Numbered from the stretch's first letter, positions 40,077 to 49,727 are shown. The stretch is DNA of 64,000 nucleotides from Flavonifractor sp. AGMB03687 (GCF_017811815.1 NZ_JADKZI010000002.1:186001-250000); one strand, 5' to 3'. Numbers and translations: made by a program. The notes: generated by a model not told the origin, from the letters alone.

Positions 40077-41462
40077 ATGAAATTATGGGCCGGACGGTTC
40101 CAGAAAGAGACCGATACACTGGTCAACGATTTTAACTCTTCCATCGCCTTTGACGCCCGGATGTACAAAGAGGATATCGCCGGCTCCATTGCCCACGCCA
40201 CCATGCTGGGCAAGCAGGGCATCATCGAGGAGCACGAGGCGGAAAAGATCATCGAGGGCCTGAAGGTCATCCTGGCGGACATCGACGCCGGGCAGGTGGA
40301 GTTCTCGCTGGAGAACGAGGACATCCACATGAACATCGAGACCATGCTCACCCAGCGCATCGGGGACACCGGCAAGCGGCTCCACACCGGCCGGTCCCGT
40401 AACGACCAGGTGGCGGTGGACTTCCGGCTGTATGTCAAGCAGGAGATCCCCAAGATCATCAACATGGTGCTGGACCTGGAGAAGGTTCTCATCAAAAAGG
40501 CGGAGGCCAACCTGGAGACCGTCATGCCGGGCTACACTCACCTGCAGCGTGCCCAGCCCACCACCTTCGCCCACTACATGATGGCCTACGCCAATATGCT
40601 CCGCCGGGACGTGACCCGGCTGGAGGACTGCCTGGAGCGGATGGACGAGTGCCCCCTGGGCGCCGGCGCCCTGGCCACCTCCACCTACCCCGTGGACCGG
40701 TTCCAGACCGCTGCCGCTCTGGGCTTCAAAAAGCCTACCGACAACTCCATGGATTCCGTGTCCGACCGGGATTTTGCCATTGAGTTCCTGTCCGCCTGCT
40801 CCATCATGATGATGCACCTGTCCCGGTTCTCCGAGGAGATTATTCTGTGGTGCTCCTGGGAGTTCAAATATGTGGAGCTGGATGACGCCTACTCCACCGG
40901 CTCCTCCATCATGCCCCAGAAGAAGAACCCCGACGTGGCCGAGCTGGTCCGGGGCAAGACCGGCCGTGTGTACGGCTCCCTCATCACCCTGCTTACTGTC
41001 ATGAAGGGCCTGCCCCTGGCTTACAATAAGGACATGCAGGAGGACAAGGAGCCGGTGTTTGACGCCATCGACACCGTGGAGATGTGCCTGCCTGTCTTTA
41101 CCTCCATGCTGGATACCCTCACCGTTCTGCCCAAGAACATGAGAAAGGCGGCCTCCGGCGGCTTCATCAACGCCACCGACTGCGCCGACTACCTGACCAA
41201 GAAGGGCATGCCCTTCCGGGAGGCCTACATGATCGTGGGTCGGCTGGTCAACCTGTGCATCAAGGCCGGCGAGACGCTGGACACTCTGCCCCTGAAGGAC
41301 TTCCGCTCCATCTCCAACCTGTTTGAAGCCGACGTGTACCAGGCCCTGGAGCTCAAGACCTGCGTCAACGGCCGAAAGGTCTACGGCGGCCCCGCCAAGG
41401 AGGCCGTGGAGCAGCAGATCTCCAACATCAAGGCCTTTGTGGAGGAGAGAGTGCATGAGTAA
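40077..41462 (+). CDS. argH: Argininosuccinate lyase, 461 aa
   Basis: It splits argininosuccinate into arginine and fumarate. The start MKLWAGRFQKETDTLVNDFN and the signature GSSIMPQKKNPD identify the fumarase/lyase superfamily enzyme. The helical core is intact, with IHMNIETMLTQRIGDTGKRLHTGRSRNDQVAVD. The start at 40077 is chosen over 40041 because it has AGGGAG upstream and matches the family start. It overlaps argC by eight bases. Confidence 0.97.
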   Translation: MKLWAGRFQKETDTLVNDFNSSIAFDARMYKEDIAGSIAHATMLGKQGIIEEHEAEKIIEGLKVILADIDAGQVEFSLENEDIHMNIETMLTQRIGDTGKRLHTGRSRNDQVAVDFRLYVKQEIPKIINMVLDLEKVLIKKAEANLETVMPGYTHLQRAQPTTFAHYMMAYANMLRRDVTRLEDCLERMDECPLGAGALATSTYPVDRFQTAAALGFKKPTDNSMDSVSDRDFAIEFLSACSIMMMHLSRFSEEIILWCSWEFKYVELDDAYSTGSSIMPQKKNPDVAELVRGKTGRVYGSLITLLTVMKGLPLAYNKDMQEDKEPVFDAIDTVEMCLPVFTSMLDTLTVLPKNMRKAASGGFINATDCADYLTKKGMPFREAYMIVGRLVNLCIKAGETLDTLPLKDFRSISNLFEADVYQALELKTCVNGRKVYGGPAKEAVEQQISNIKAFVEERVHE

Positions 41463-42396
41463 GCCCAAGGTATTTATCGACGGCCAGGAGGGCACCACCG
41501 GTCTCCAGATCCATCAGCGGCTGGCGGACCGGGACGACATCGAATTGTTGGTGATTGATGCTGACAAGCGAAAAGACTTGACAGAGAGAAAGCGCCTCAT
41601 CAACGAGGCGGACCTGGTGTTCCTCTGTCTGCCCGATGCGGCGGCGGTGGAGGCGGTTAGCCTCATCGAGAACTCCCGCACCCGGGTCATCGACGCATCC
41701 ACCGCCCACCGCACCGCTCCCGGCTGGGTGTACGGCTTCCCGGAGCTGTACAAAAATCCCCGGGAGGTGATTGGAAAGGCCCGGTTTGTGGCCAATCCCG
41801 GCTGCCACGCCACTGGTTTCCTGTCCGCGGCGGCACCCCTGGTGTCCATGCGCATCCTGCCCAAGGATTACCCTCTGACCTGCTTCTCCCTCACTGGCTA
41901 CTCCGGCGGCGGCAAGAAGATGATCGCTCAGTATGAGGAAGAGGGGAAAGGGAAGGAGCTTTACAGCCCAAGAGTGTACGGAACCACCCTCCGGCACAAG
42001 CACCTGCCCGAAATGCAGAAAATCTCCGGCCTGGATACCCCGCCGGTGTTTACCCCTGTGGTGGACGACTACTACAAGGGGATGGCCACCACCATCTTCC
42101 TCCACAACCGCTACCTGGTGGGTCAGCCCACCGCCAAGGAGCTGAGCCTGATTCTGATGGCCTACTATGCCGGCCAGCCTCTGGTGACGGTGGCCCCCTA
42201 TTCCGAGGAGCCCGCCTATCTGGCAGCCAACGCTCTGGCGGGCACCGATAAGCTGGAGCTTACCGTCAGCGGTCACGAGGGCCAGTCCATCGTTACCGCC
42301 CGGTTTGACAACCTGGGCAAGGGCGCTTCCGGTGCGGCGGTGCAGAACATGAATCTGATGCTGGGCTTTGATATGACCTGCGGCCTGGCGCTGTAA
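41455..42396 (+). CDS. argC: N-acetyl-gamma-glutamyl-phosphate reductase, uncommon short form, 313 aa
   Basis: The N-terminus MSKPKVFIDGQEGTTGLQI begins with a Rossmann GxxGxxG-like loop, and the catalytic Cys is in ANPGCHATGF. SLTGYSGGGKKMI and RHKHLPEMQKISGL mark the 'argC_other' (TIGR01851) subgroup, which is 30-40 residues shorter than the common ArgC. The enzyme makes N-acetylglutamate semialdehyde with NADPH. The ATG lies inside the end of argH. Confidence 0.93.
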   Translation: MSKPKVFIDGQEGTTGLQIHQRLADRDDIELLVIDADKRKDLTERKRLINEADLVFLCLPDAAAVEAVSLIENSRTRVIDASTAHRTAPGWVYGFPELYKNPREVIGKARFVANPGCHATGFLSAAAPLVSMRILPKDYPLTCFSLTGYSGGGKKMIAQYEEEGKGKELYSPRVYGTTLRHKHLPEMQKISGLDTPPVFTPVVDDYYKGMATTIFLHNRYLVGQPTAKELSLILMAYYAGQPLVTVAPYSEEPAYLAANALAGTDKLELTVSGHEGQSIVTARFDNLGKGASGAAVQNMNLMLGFDMTCGLAL

Positions 42397-42415
42397 GCAA
42401 AGAGGAGTGAACGAT

Positions 42416-43678
42416 ATGAAACAGATCCCCGGCGGCGTGACCGCCCCTAAGGGTTTTACCGCGTCCGGCGTCCACTGCGGCGTGAAGAAGGGTAAGGGGG
42501 ACGGCAATCAGCCCCCCATGAGCAAGATGCCAGAGGTGCTGGAGGGCAAGAAGGACCTGGCCCTTATCGTGTCCGAGCAGCCCTGCGTGGCGGCGGCCGT
42601 GTACACCATGAATCGGGTGAAGGCGGCGCCTCTGTACGTCACCATGGACCACCTGGAGAACGGCGAGGCCCAGGCCATCGTGGCCAACTCGGGCAACGCC
42701 AACGCCTGCGCCCCCAACAGCCACGAGCACGCCGAGACCATGTGCCAGCTGGCCGCCCAGGCCACCGGCCTGAAGGCCTCCGACTTTGTGGTGGCCTCCA
42801 CCGGCGTCATTGGCCAGGAGCTGAACATTGACGCCATTGCCAAGGGTATGCCCGCCGCTGCCGCCGCCCTGTCCAAGGACGGCTCCGACGCCGCGGCCAA
42901 CGCCATCATGACCACCGACACCGTGAAGAAGGAGCTGTCGGTGACCTGCTCCGTGGGCGGCAAGACGGTGACCATCGGCGCCATCGCCAAGGGCTCCGGC
43001 ATGATCCATCCCAACATGGGCACCATGCTGTGCTTCGTTACCACCGACTGCGCCATCACCCACGAGATGCTCACCGATGCCCTCCACGAGATCGTGCCCC
43101 GCACCTTCAACCGGGTGACGGTGGACGGCGACACCTCCACCAACGATATGTGCGTGGTGCTGGCCAATGGTATGGCGGGCAACGAGCTGGTGGAGTGGAA
43201 GGACGACAACTACACCGTCTTCTACAAGACCCTCTACTACGTCTTTGAGCAGCTGGCCCGCTCCATCGCCGCCGATGGCGAGGGCGCCAGCAAGCTCATC
43301 ACCTGCACCGTCGCCAACGCCCGCAGCGAGGAGAGCGCCGAGCGCCTGGCCAAGGCGGTGGTTGGCTCCTCCCTGGTGAAGGCCGCCATGTTTGGCTCCG
43401 ATGCCAACTGGGGCCGGGTGCTGTGCGCCATGGGCTACTCCAAGGCTCCTTTCCGTCCCGAGTACGTGGACGTGAAGTTCTCCTCCGCCGTGGGCGAGAT
43501 CCTGGTGTGCCACCAGGGCGCCGGGGTGGACTTCGATGAGGACTCCGCCAAGAGCATCCTGTCCCAGGACGAGGTGATCATCCACGTGGACCTCCACGAG
43601 GGCGAGCACGAGGCCACCTGCTGGGGCTGCGACCTGACCTACGACTACGTGAAGATCAACGGCGACTATCGCACCTGA
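42416..43678 (+). CDS. argJ: Bifunctional ornithine acetyltransferase/N-acetylglutamate synthase, 420 aa
   Basis: It recycles the acetyl group from acetylornithine to glutamate. The self-cleavage segment is KGSGMIHPNMGTMLCFVTTD; T203 should become the N-terminal nucleophile of the beta chain. The residue before it is Gly, whereas many family members carry Ala. VTVDGDTSTNDM is the second site motif. The start at 42416 is chosen for GAGGAG eight bases upstream. Confidence 0.95.
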   Translation: MKQIPGGVTAPKGFTASGVHCGVKKGKGDGNQPPMSKMPEVLEGKKDLALIVSEQPCVAAAVYTMNRVKAAPLYVTMDHLENGEAQAIVANSGNANACAPNSHEHAETMCQLAAQATGLKASDFVVASTGVIGQELNIDAIAKGMPAAAAALSKDGSDAAANAIMTTDTVKKELSVTCSVGGKTVTIGAIAKGSGMIHPNMGTMLCFVTTDCAITHEMLTDALHEIVPRTFNRVTVDGDTSTNDMCVVLANGMAGNELVEWKDDNYTVFYKTLYYVFEQLARSIAADGEGASKLITCTVANARSEESAERLAKAVVGSSLVKAAMFGSDANWGRVLCAMGYSKAPFRPEYVDVKFSSAVGEILVCHQGAGVDFDEDSAKSILSQDEVIIHVDLHEGEHEATCWGCDLTYDYVKINGDYRT

Positions 43679-43716
43679 TCAGACCATATCTTTGATTTTA
43701 TCTGGGGGGATTCCCA

Positions 43717-44571
43717 ATGTCATTCAGCGAGGTGGACCGGGCCAAGGTACTGGCCGAAGCCCTGCCCTACATTCAGAAGTACTACGGCAAAACCGTGGTG
43801 GTGAAATACGGTGGCAACGCCATGATCTCCGACGAGCTGCGTCAGGCCGTCATATCCGACATCATCCTGCTCCATCTGGTGGGCATCCGGGTGGTGGTGG
43901 TCCACGGCGGCGGGCCGGAGATCACCGAGATGCTGAACAAGATCGGCAAAGAGTCCAAGTTTGTGGACGGCCTGCGCTACACCGATGAGGAGACCATGGA
44001 CGTGGTCCAGCAGGTGCTGTGCGGCAAGGTGAACAAGAACCTGGTGGCCACCCTGAACCGGATGGGCGGCAAGGCCGTGGGCCTGTGCGGTATGGACGCC
44101 GGGATGTTCCAGGCCAAGAAGCTGGACGAGAAGTACGGCCTGGTGGGCGAGATCACCGCTGTGGAGCCTCAGATGGTGGAGGACGCCCTGAAGGACGGCT
44201 ACATCCCGGTGGTGTCCACCGTGGCCCAGGGCATTGACGGCGAGAACTCTTACAACATCAACGCCGACACCGCCGCCGCCAAGCTGGCTACCGCCCTGAA
44301 GGCGGAGAAACTGATCCTGCTCACCGACGTGCGGGGCCTGATGATGGACCCCAAGAACGACAACACCCTGCTGCCGGTGGTCAAGCTGTCCCAGGTGCCC
44401 GGTCTGGTACAGGACGGGGTCATCAAGGGGGGCATGATCCCCAAGGTAGAGTGCTGCGTGGAGGCGGTGCGCTCCGGCGTGGAGAACGCCATCATCCTGG
44501 ATGGCCGCATCCCCCATTCCATTCTGATCGAGCTGCTGTCCGATGAGGGCATCGGCACCATGCTGATGTGA
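43717..44571 (+). CDS. argB: Acetylglutamate kinase, 284 aa
   Basis: It phosphorylates N-acetylglutamate. The amino-acid kinase fold shows VVKYGGNAM near the N-terminus, VVVVHGGGPEITEML, and the C-terminal NINADTAAAKLATALKAEKLILLTDVRG. There is an N-terminal helical extension (KVLAEALPYIQKYY), which in other ArgB proteins mediates arginine-sensitive hexamers, so feedback inhibition is plausible. Confidence 0.96.
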   Translation: MSFSEVDRAKVLAEALPYIQKYYGKTVVVKYGGNAMISDELRQAVISDIILLHLVGIRVVVVHGGGPEITEMLNKIGKESKFVDGLRYTDEETMDVVQQVLCGKVNKNLVATLNRMGGKAVGLCGMDAGMFQAKKLDEKYGLVGEITAVEPQMVEDALKDGYIPVVSTVAQGIDGENSYNINADTAAAKLATALKAEKLILLTDVRGLMMDPKNDNTLLPVVKLSQVPGLVQDGVIKGGMIPKVECCVEAVRSGVENAIILDGRIPHSILIELLSDEGIGTMLM

Positions 44572-44580
44572 GGTGATATG

Positions 44581-45759
44581 ATGGACCATAAAGAATTGGT
44601 GGAACTGGACCACCAGTATATGATGCAGACCTATGGCCGGTTCGACGTGGATATCGACCACGGCCAGGGGGCTACCCTGTACGATCTGGCAGGGAAGGAG
44701 TACATCGACTTCTCCTCCGGCATCGGCGTCAACTCCATTGGCTACGCCAACCCCAAATGGGTGGAAGCCATCACCGGCCAGGCTATGAAGCTGGGCCACA
44801 TCTCCAACCTGTTCTACTCCCAGCCCTACGCCAAGCTGGCGCAAAAGCTGTGTGAGCGCTCCGGCATGGCGGCCGCCTTCTTCGGCAACTCGGGCGCCGA
44901 GGCCAACGAGGGCATGATCAAGCTGGCCCGGAAATATTCCTTTGATAAGTACGGCAAGGGACGGGGCACCATCATCACCCTGAAGAACTCCTTCCACGGC
45001 CGTACCATCACCACCCTGAACGCCACCGGCCAGGATGTGTTCCACCAGTATTTCTTCCCCTTCACCGAAGGCTTCCGGTATGCCCAGGCGGGCAGCATCG
45101 ACTCCATTCAGGAAGTGGCGGGCCACGACGTGTGTGCCGTTATGCTGGAGCTGGTGCAGGGCGAAGGCGGCGTGCTCCCCATGGACCCGGAGTACGTCCA
45201 CGACCTGGCGGTGCTGTGTGCCGAGCGGGACTGGCTGCTGCTGGTGGACGAGGTGCAGACCGGCGTGGGCCGCACCGGCACCCTGTTTGCCTTCCAGCAG
45301 TACGGCATCATCCCCGATGCGGTGTCCTTTGCCAAGGGCATCGCCGGCGGTCTGCCCATGGGCGGCGTGCTGGCCAATGAGCGCTGCCGGGACGTGCTGG
45401 GCCCCGGCACCCACGCCTCCACCTTCGGCGGCAACCCCATCTGTGCTGCCGCAGCTCAGGTGGTGCTGGATACCCTGGACGAGGATGCCCTGGCCAAGGT
45501 GACCGAAAAGGGCAACTACATCCGCACCCGCATCGAGAACATGGGCCTGTCCAGCCTGGGAGAGACCCGTGGCCTGGGCATGATGATCGGCGTGGAGGTA
45601 AAGGGGGAGGAGAGCAACAAGGTGCTGGCCGCCCGGCTGATCCAGAACGGTCTGCTGGTGCTCACCGCCGGCTCCGCCCTGCGTCTGCTGCCCCCGCTGA
45701 CTATCTCCATGCAGGAGATCGACAAGGGCCTTGCCATCATGCAGGAGACCCTGCTGTAA
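44581..45759 (+). CDS. argD: Acetylornithine aminotransferase, 392 aa
   Basis: This class III, PLP-dependent transaminase makes acetylornithine from the semialdehyde. Marks are FGNSGAEANEGMIKLARKYS, LKNSFHGRTITTL, LLLVDEVQTGVGRTG, and the PLP lysine K252 in SFAKGIAGGLPMG. Two ATGs are adjacent; 44581 is chosen since the GAGGTGA site is too close to 44578. It follows argB after nine bases. Confidence 0.95.
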   Translation: MDHKELVELDHQYMMQTYGRFDVDIDHGQGATLYDLAGKEYIDFSSGIGVNSIGYANPKWVEAITGQAMKLGHISNLFYSQPYAKLAQKLCERSGMAAAFFGNSGAEANEGMIKLARKYSFDKYGKGRGTIITLKNSFHGRTITTLNATGQDVFHQYFFPFTEGFRYAQAGSIDSIQEVAGHDVCAVMLELVQGEGGVLPMDPEYVHDLAVLCAERDWLLLVDEVQTGVGRTGTLFAFQQYGIIPDAVSFAKGIAGGLPMGGVLANERCRDVLGPGTHASTFGGNPICAAAAQVVLDTLDEDALAKVTEKGNYIRTRIENMGLSSLGETRGLGMMIGVEVKGEESNKVLAARLIQNGLLVLTAGSALRLLPPLTISMQEIDKGLAIMQETLL

Positions 45760-45786
45760 CTGAAACCCAACAATGAGGTGAATACA

Positions 45787-46707
45787 ATGAAAAAAGATCT
45801 GCTCAAGCTGCTGGATCTGACCGGCGCGGACATCATCAAGATCCTGGATACCGCCGACCAGATGAAGTATAATCAGAAGCATGGCCTGACCCACCACTAT
45901 CTGGAGGGCAAGACCCTGGCCATGATCTTTGAGAAGAATTCCACCCGTACCCGCGTCTCCTTTGAGACCGGTATGTTCCAGCTGGGCGGCCACGCCCTCT
46001 TCCTCTCCGGCAAGGAGAGCCAGATCGGCCGGGGCGAGCCCATCGAGGACACCGCCCGGGTGCTCAGCCGCTACTGCGACGGTATCATGATCCGCACCTT
46101 CGGCCAGGCTGAGGTGGAGACCCTGGCCAAGTACGCCGACATCCCTGTCATCAACGGCCTCACTGACTTTGCCCACCCCTGCCAGGTGCTGGCCGACCTC
46201 ATGACCATCCGGGAGCACAAGTCTCGGCTGGACGGCCTGAAGATGTGCTACATCGGCGACGGCAACAACATGGCCAACTCCCTCATCGTGGGCGGCCTGA
46301 AGGTGGGCATGAAGGTGTCCGTAGCCTGCCCCGAGGGCTATGATCCCGATCCTCAGGTGCTGGAGTTTGCCAAGACCTACGGGGACAAGTTCGCCCTGTG
46401 CCGCGATCCTAAGGAGGCTGCCGCCGGTGCCGACGCCTTGTTCACCGACGTGTGGGCCTCCATGGGCCAGGAGGGCGAGGCCCAGAAGCGCCGCGCCGTC
46501 TTTGAGGGCGTCTATCAGATCAACGACGAGCTGATGGCCGTGGCCAATCCCGGCGCTATGGTGCAGCACTGCCTGCCCGCCCACCGGGGCGAGGAGATCA
46601 CCGCTGAGGTCTTTGAGGCCCACGCCGGTGAGATCTTTGACGAGGCGGAGAACCGCCTCCACGCGCAGAAGGCGGTCATGTACCTGCTGATGAAGGGCGA
46701 AGACTAA
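45787..46707 (+). CDS. argF: Ornithine carbamoyltransferase, 306 aa
   Basis: It makes citrulline from ornithine and carbamoyl phosphate. The carbamoyl-phosphate motif STRTR is at 52-56 (in FEKNSTRTRVSFE). HPCQVLADLMTI and the ornithine site HCLPAHRGEEI are present. A GAGGTG site is six bases upstream of the chosen ATG. It is the last gene of the arginine operon, followed by a terminator. Confidence 0.96.
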   Translation: MKKDLLKLLDLTGADIIKILDTADQMKYNQKHGLTHHYLEGKTLAMIFEKNSTRTRVSFETGMFQLGGHALFLSGKESQIGRGEPIEDTARVLSRYCDGIMIRTFGQAEVETLAKYADIPVINGLTDFAHPCQVLADLMTIREHKSRLDGLKMCYIGDGNNMANSLIVGGLKVGMKVSVACPEGYDPDPQVLEFAKTYGDKFALCRDPKEAAAGADALFTDVWASMGQEGEAQKRRAVFEGVYQINDELMAVANPGAMVQHCLPAHRGEEITAEVFEAHAGEIFDEAENRLHAQKAVMYLLMKGED

Positions 46708-46720
46708 AATGTCTGAGCAG

Positions 46721-46756
46721 ACCGGCCCTGCGACAGGGGCCGGTTTCTGTTTTTTT
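46721..46756 (+). terminator. Terminator of the arginine operon
   Basis: ACCGGCCC (46721-46728) and GGGCCGGT (46737-46744) form an 8-bp stem with an 8-base loop, followed by TTCTGTTTTTTT. It is a standard factor-independent terminator. Confidence 0.9.
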
Positions 46757-46775
46757 ACGCATCAGTATGTTTTTC

Positions 46776-46804
46776 TTGACGGGAGCACAGTTCGGTGTTA
46801 TAGT
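46776..46804 (+). promoter_or_regulatory. Cold-shock gene promoter with long leader
   Basis: TTGACG (46776-46781), a 17-base spacer, and TATAGT (46799-46804) give a strong promoter. Transcription would begin near 46811, leaving about 120 bases of untranslated leader before the ATG at 46934. Long leaders are typical of cold-shock mRNAs and can fold differently at low temperature. Confidence 0.8.
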
Positions 46805-46933
46805 ATTCGGGTAGTCTAAATGTACGGCCTGAACTCACATTTTTGTAGTCATCGTCGCTTCTTCAGACGGTGTCCTAAAATGTGGGTTTTCTTGTCATTT
46901 AGCGCGAAATTTTTTGCAGGAGGTACCATCATT

Positions 46934-47146
46934 ATGTATCACGGTACTGTCAAGTGGTTCAACGAGACCAAGGGCTTCGGCTTCATCTCCAACGACGAGG
47001 GCGGCGACGACGTGTTCGTGCACTTCTCCGCCATCGTGTGCGACGGCTTCAAGACCCTTCAGGAGGGTCAGAAGGTGACCTACGACGTGGAGCCCGATCC
47101 CAAGAACGCTGACAAGCTGCGCGCTGTCAACGTGGTGGCCGCTTGA
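46934..47146 (+). CDS. csp: Cold-shock domain protein, 70 aa
   Basis: It binds single-stranded RNA and DNA. RNP1 is KGFGFISN (residues about 15-22) and RNP2 is DVFVHFSAI. The start is at 46934 because AGGAGGT lies upstream and the family starts with M-x-x-G-T-V-K-W-F. Length is that of Csp proteins. A promoter and a terminator isolate it as a single gene. Confidence 0.95.
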   Translation: MYHGTVKWFNETKGFGFISNDEGGDDVFVHFSAIVCDGFKTLQEGQKVTYDVEPDPKNADKLRAVNVVAA

Positions 47147-47170
47147 TCGTAAAGATATAAAGCCACACAG

Positions 47171-47205
47171 AGCAGACCGACAAAACCTGTCGGTCTGCTT
47201 TTTTC
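47171..47205 (+). terminator. Terminator of the cold-shock gene
   Basis: AGCAGACCGACA (47171-47182) pairs with its complement at 47188-47199 over a 5-base loop, followed by a T run. A clear factor-independent terminator. Confidence 0.93.
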
Positions 47206-47212
47206 ATTTCCG

Positions 47213-47309
47213 TTGACAAGCGAGGGAAAGAATGGTACATTTTAAAAGATGAAACAGCGGAAATGAACTAAAACGCCGGTTTGCCAGCATGGCCGAGCCG
47301 GCGCGTTTT
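47213..47309 (+). promoter_or_regulatory. fhs promoter and structured leader
   Basis: TTGACA (47213-47218), a 17-base spacer, and TACATT (47236-47241) form the promoter. The roughly 95-base leader contains a nested hairpin: AAAACG and CCGG (47270-47279) pair with CCGG and CGTTTT (47298-47309), and GCCA-GCA-TGGC lies within. I did not find the conserved cores of THF or ZTP riboswitches, so regulation remains unknown. Confidence 0.65.
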
Positions 47310-47344
47310 CGTTGCTAAGCGGAAGGATGAAGGAGTGAAGGACG

Positions 47345-49015
47345 ATGAAAACGGATATCGAGATCGCTCAGGCCTGTGAAATGAAGCACATCCGGGACAT
47401 CGCCGCCCTGGCCGGGGTGGACGAGGACTACCTGGAGTACTACGGCAAGTACAAGGCCAAGATCGACCTGAAGCTGCTGGCCGACCGGGAAGGCAGGCCC
47501 GACGGCAAGCTGGTGCTGGTCACCGCCATCAACCCCACCCCCGCGGGCGAGGGTAAAACCACCACCACCGTGGGTCTGGCCGACGGCATGCGGCGGCTGG
47601 GCAAGAACACCGTGGTGGCCCTGCGGGAGCCCTCTCTGGGCCCCGTGTTCGGCGTCAAAGGCGGCGCTGCCGGCGGCGGCTACGCCCAGGTGGTGCCCAT
47701 GGAGGACATCAACCTCCATTTCACCGGCGATTTCCACGCCATCGGCGCGGCCAACAACCTGCTGGCTGCGATGCTGGACAACCACATCCAGCAGGGCAAT
47801 GCGCTGGACATCGACGTCAAGCACATCACCTGGAAGCGCTGTGTGGACATGAACGACCGCCAGCTGCGCAACATCGTGTGCGGCCTGGGCGGCCGGATGC
47901 AGGGCGTGCCCCGTGAGGACGGCTTCGATATCACCGTGGCCTCCGAGATCATGGCGGTGCTCTGCCTGGCCACCGGACTGTCCGACCTGAAGGCCCGCCT
48001 GGGCCGCATGGTGGTGGCCTATTCCCGCGCCGGCGCTCCCATCACCGCCCACGACCTGAAGGCCGAGGGCGCCATGGCCGCCCTGCTGAAGGATGCCATC
48101 AAGCCCAACCTGGTCCAGACCCTGGAGGGCACCCCCGCCTTCATCCACGGCGGTCCCTTCGCCAACATCGCCCACGGCTGCAACTCCGTCATGGCTACCC
48201 GAGTGGCCATGAAGATGGGCGACTACGCCATCACTGAGGCCGGCTTCGGTGCCGACCTGGGCGCGGAGAAGTTCCTGGACATCAAGTGCCGCCTGGCGGG
48301 GCTGAAGCCCTCCGCCGTGGTGGTGGTGGCCACCGTCCGCGCTCTGAAGCATCACGGCGGCGTGGCCAAGGCCGACCTGAACAACGAAAACCTGGAGGCC
48401 CTGGAGAAGGGCCTGCCCAACCTGCTCCGCCACGTGGAGAACATCACCACCGTGTACGGTCTGCCCTGTGTGGTGGCCATCAACCGGTTCCCCAGCGATA
48501 CCGAGGCCGAGCTCAAGCTGGTGGAGGACAAGTGCAAGGCCCTGGGTGTCAATGTGGCCCTCAGCGAGGTGTGGGCCAAGGGCGGCGAGGGCGGCATCGC
48601 CCTGGCCAAGGAGGTCATCCGCCTGTGCGAGGAGCCCAACCACTTCTCCTTCGCCTATGAGCTGGACCAGCCCATCGAGGCCAAGCTGGCCGACATCGTG
48701 AAGAAGGTGTACCACGGCGACGGTGTGGTGCTCACCCCCGCCGCCAAGAAGCAGGCGGCGGAGCTCACCGCCCTGGGCTTCGGCGGCCTGCCCATCTGCA
48801 TGGCCAAGACCCAGTATTCCTTCTCCGACGACCAGAACCTGCTGGGCGCCCCCGACGGCTTCACCGTCACGGTGCGCAACATCAAGGTGTCCGCCGGCGC
48901 CGGCTTCCTGGTGGCCCTCACCGGCGATATCATGACCATGCCTGGTCTGCCCAAGGTTCCCGCCGCCGAGAAGGTGGACGTGGACGAGAACGGCAAGATT
49001 TCCGGCCTGTTCTAA
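47345..49015 (+). CDS. fhs: Formate--tetrahydrofolate ligase, 556 aa
   Basis: It makes 10-formyl-THF from formate, THF and ATP. The P-loop [16 protein letters not shown] is at about 63-78. Other marks are [36 protein letters not shown] (in parts), [13 protein letters not shown], and the C-terminal [16 protein letters not shown]. The length is normal. It starts the cluster with fchA and folD, which together turn formate into methylene-THF. Confidence 0.97.
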   Translation: MKTDIEIAQACEMKHIRDIAALAGVDEDYLEYYGKYKAKIDLKLLADREGRPDGKLVLVTAINPTPAGEGKTTTTVGLADGMRRLGKNTVVALREPSLGPVFGVKGGAAGGGYAQVVPMEDINLHFTGDFHAIGAANNLLAAMLDNHIQQGNALDIDVKHITWKRCVDMNDRQLRNIVCGLGGRMQGVPREDGFDITVASEIMAVLCLATGLSDLKARLGRMVVAYSRAGAPITAHDLKAEGAMAALLKDAIKPNLVQTLEGTPAFIHGGPFANIAHGCNSVMATRVAMKMGDYAITEAGFGADLGAEKFLDIKCRLAGLKPSAVVVVATVRALKHHGGVAKADLNNENLEALEKGLPNLLRHVENITTVYGLPCVVAINRFPSDTEAELKLVEDKCKALGVNVALSEVWAKGGEGGIALAKEVIRLCEEPNHFSFAYELDQPIEAKLADIVKKVYHGDGVVLTPAAKKQAAELTALGFGGLPICMAKTQYSFSDDQNLLGAPDGFTVTVRNIKVSAGAGFLVALTGDIMTMPGLPKVPAAEKVDVDENGKISGLF

Positions 49016-49031
49016 GCCATCAATTTTAAAT

Positions 49032-49088
49032 CGGGCGACCGCAGGCCGCCCCTGCGCAACGTGGGTAGGGGCGGTCTGTGGCCGCCCC
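49032..49088. repeat. Intergenic imperfect inverted repeat (REP-like), copy 2
   Basis: Two 24-base arms (49032-49055 and 49065-49088) pair with a few mismatches, nearly all transitions. The sequence is closely related to that at 39997-40052. It lies between fhs and fchA, just ahead of the fchA ribosome binding site, so it could be a transcript hairpin affecting expression of the downstream gene. Confidence 0.75.
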
Positions 49089-49109
49089 TTTCAATAAGGA
49101 GTGATCTCA

Positions 49110-49727
49110 ATGCATACCGCACAGCAGACCTGCGGCGGCTTCCTGGACGCCCTGGCCTCCAAGGCCCCGGTCCCCGGCGGCGGCGGTGCCTCCGCTCTGG
49201 TGGGCGCCCTGGGTGCCGCCCTGTGTACCATGGTGGGCAACTACACTGTGGGCAAGAAGAAGTACGCCGAGGTAGAGGAGGACGTCAAGAATCTGATGGC
49301 CAAAGCGGAGGACCTGCGTGCCCGCCTGCTGGCCCTGGTGGATGCCGACGCCGCCGCCTTTGAGCCCCTGTCCAAGGCCTACGCCATTCCCAAGGACGAC
49401 CCCAGCCGGGCGGAGGTAATGGAGGCCTGCCTGCGGGATGCCGCCGCTACTCCCATGGAGATCCTGCGGTTGAGCTGTGAAGCGATTAACCTTCACAGTG
49501 AGATGCTGGAGAAGGGGAGCGTCATGATGCTCTCCGACGTGGGCACCGGGGTGATCTTCTGCTGGAGCGCCCTGTACGGCGCCGCCCTCAACGTGAAGGT
49601 CAACACCAAGAGCATGGCCGACCGGGCTTATGCCAAGGCCATGAACGACGAGGCGGACACCCTGGTGGAGCGGTACTGGAAGATCGCGGAACGTGTTTAT
49701 GAATCGGTATTGGGGAGGTTTGCCTGA
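49110..49727 (+). CDS. fchA: Methenyl-THF cyclohydrolase / formimino-THF cyclodeaminase family, 205 aa
   Basis: The FTCD_C pattern is clear: FLDALASKAPVPGGGGASALVGALGAALCTMV, then LVDADAAAFEPLSKAYAIP and a helical C-terminal part. Free-standing members (FchA) catalyse methenyl-THF hydrolysis or formation, or the cyclodeaminase reaction. It sits between fhs and folD; the downstream FolD seems to lack the cyclohydrolase lysine, making a cyclohydrolase role likely here. AAGGAG precedes ATG 49110. Confidence 0.9.
   Translation: MHTAQQTCGGFLDALASKAPVPGGGGASALVGALGAALCTMVGNYTVGKKKYAEVEEDVKNLMAKAEDLRARLLALVDADAAAFEPLSKAYAIPKDDPSRAEVMEACLRDAAATPMEILRLSCEAINLHSEMLEKGSVMMLSDVGTGVIFCWSALYGAALNVKVNTKSMADRAYAKAMNDEADTLVERYWKIAERVYESVLGRFA

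Noticed and set aside
43720-46662. A 980-codon minus-strand open frame opposite argB-argD-argF
   Set aside because: It is antisense to three certain genes and its translation is a low-complexity His/Gln/Leu/Gly mix, the expected shadow in GC-rich DNA.
47242-47344. THF or ZTP riboswitch before fhs
   Set aside because: The leader lacks the conserved cores I know for these classes; only a generic hairpin is visible.
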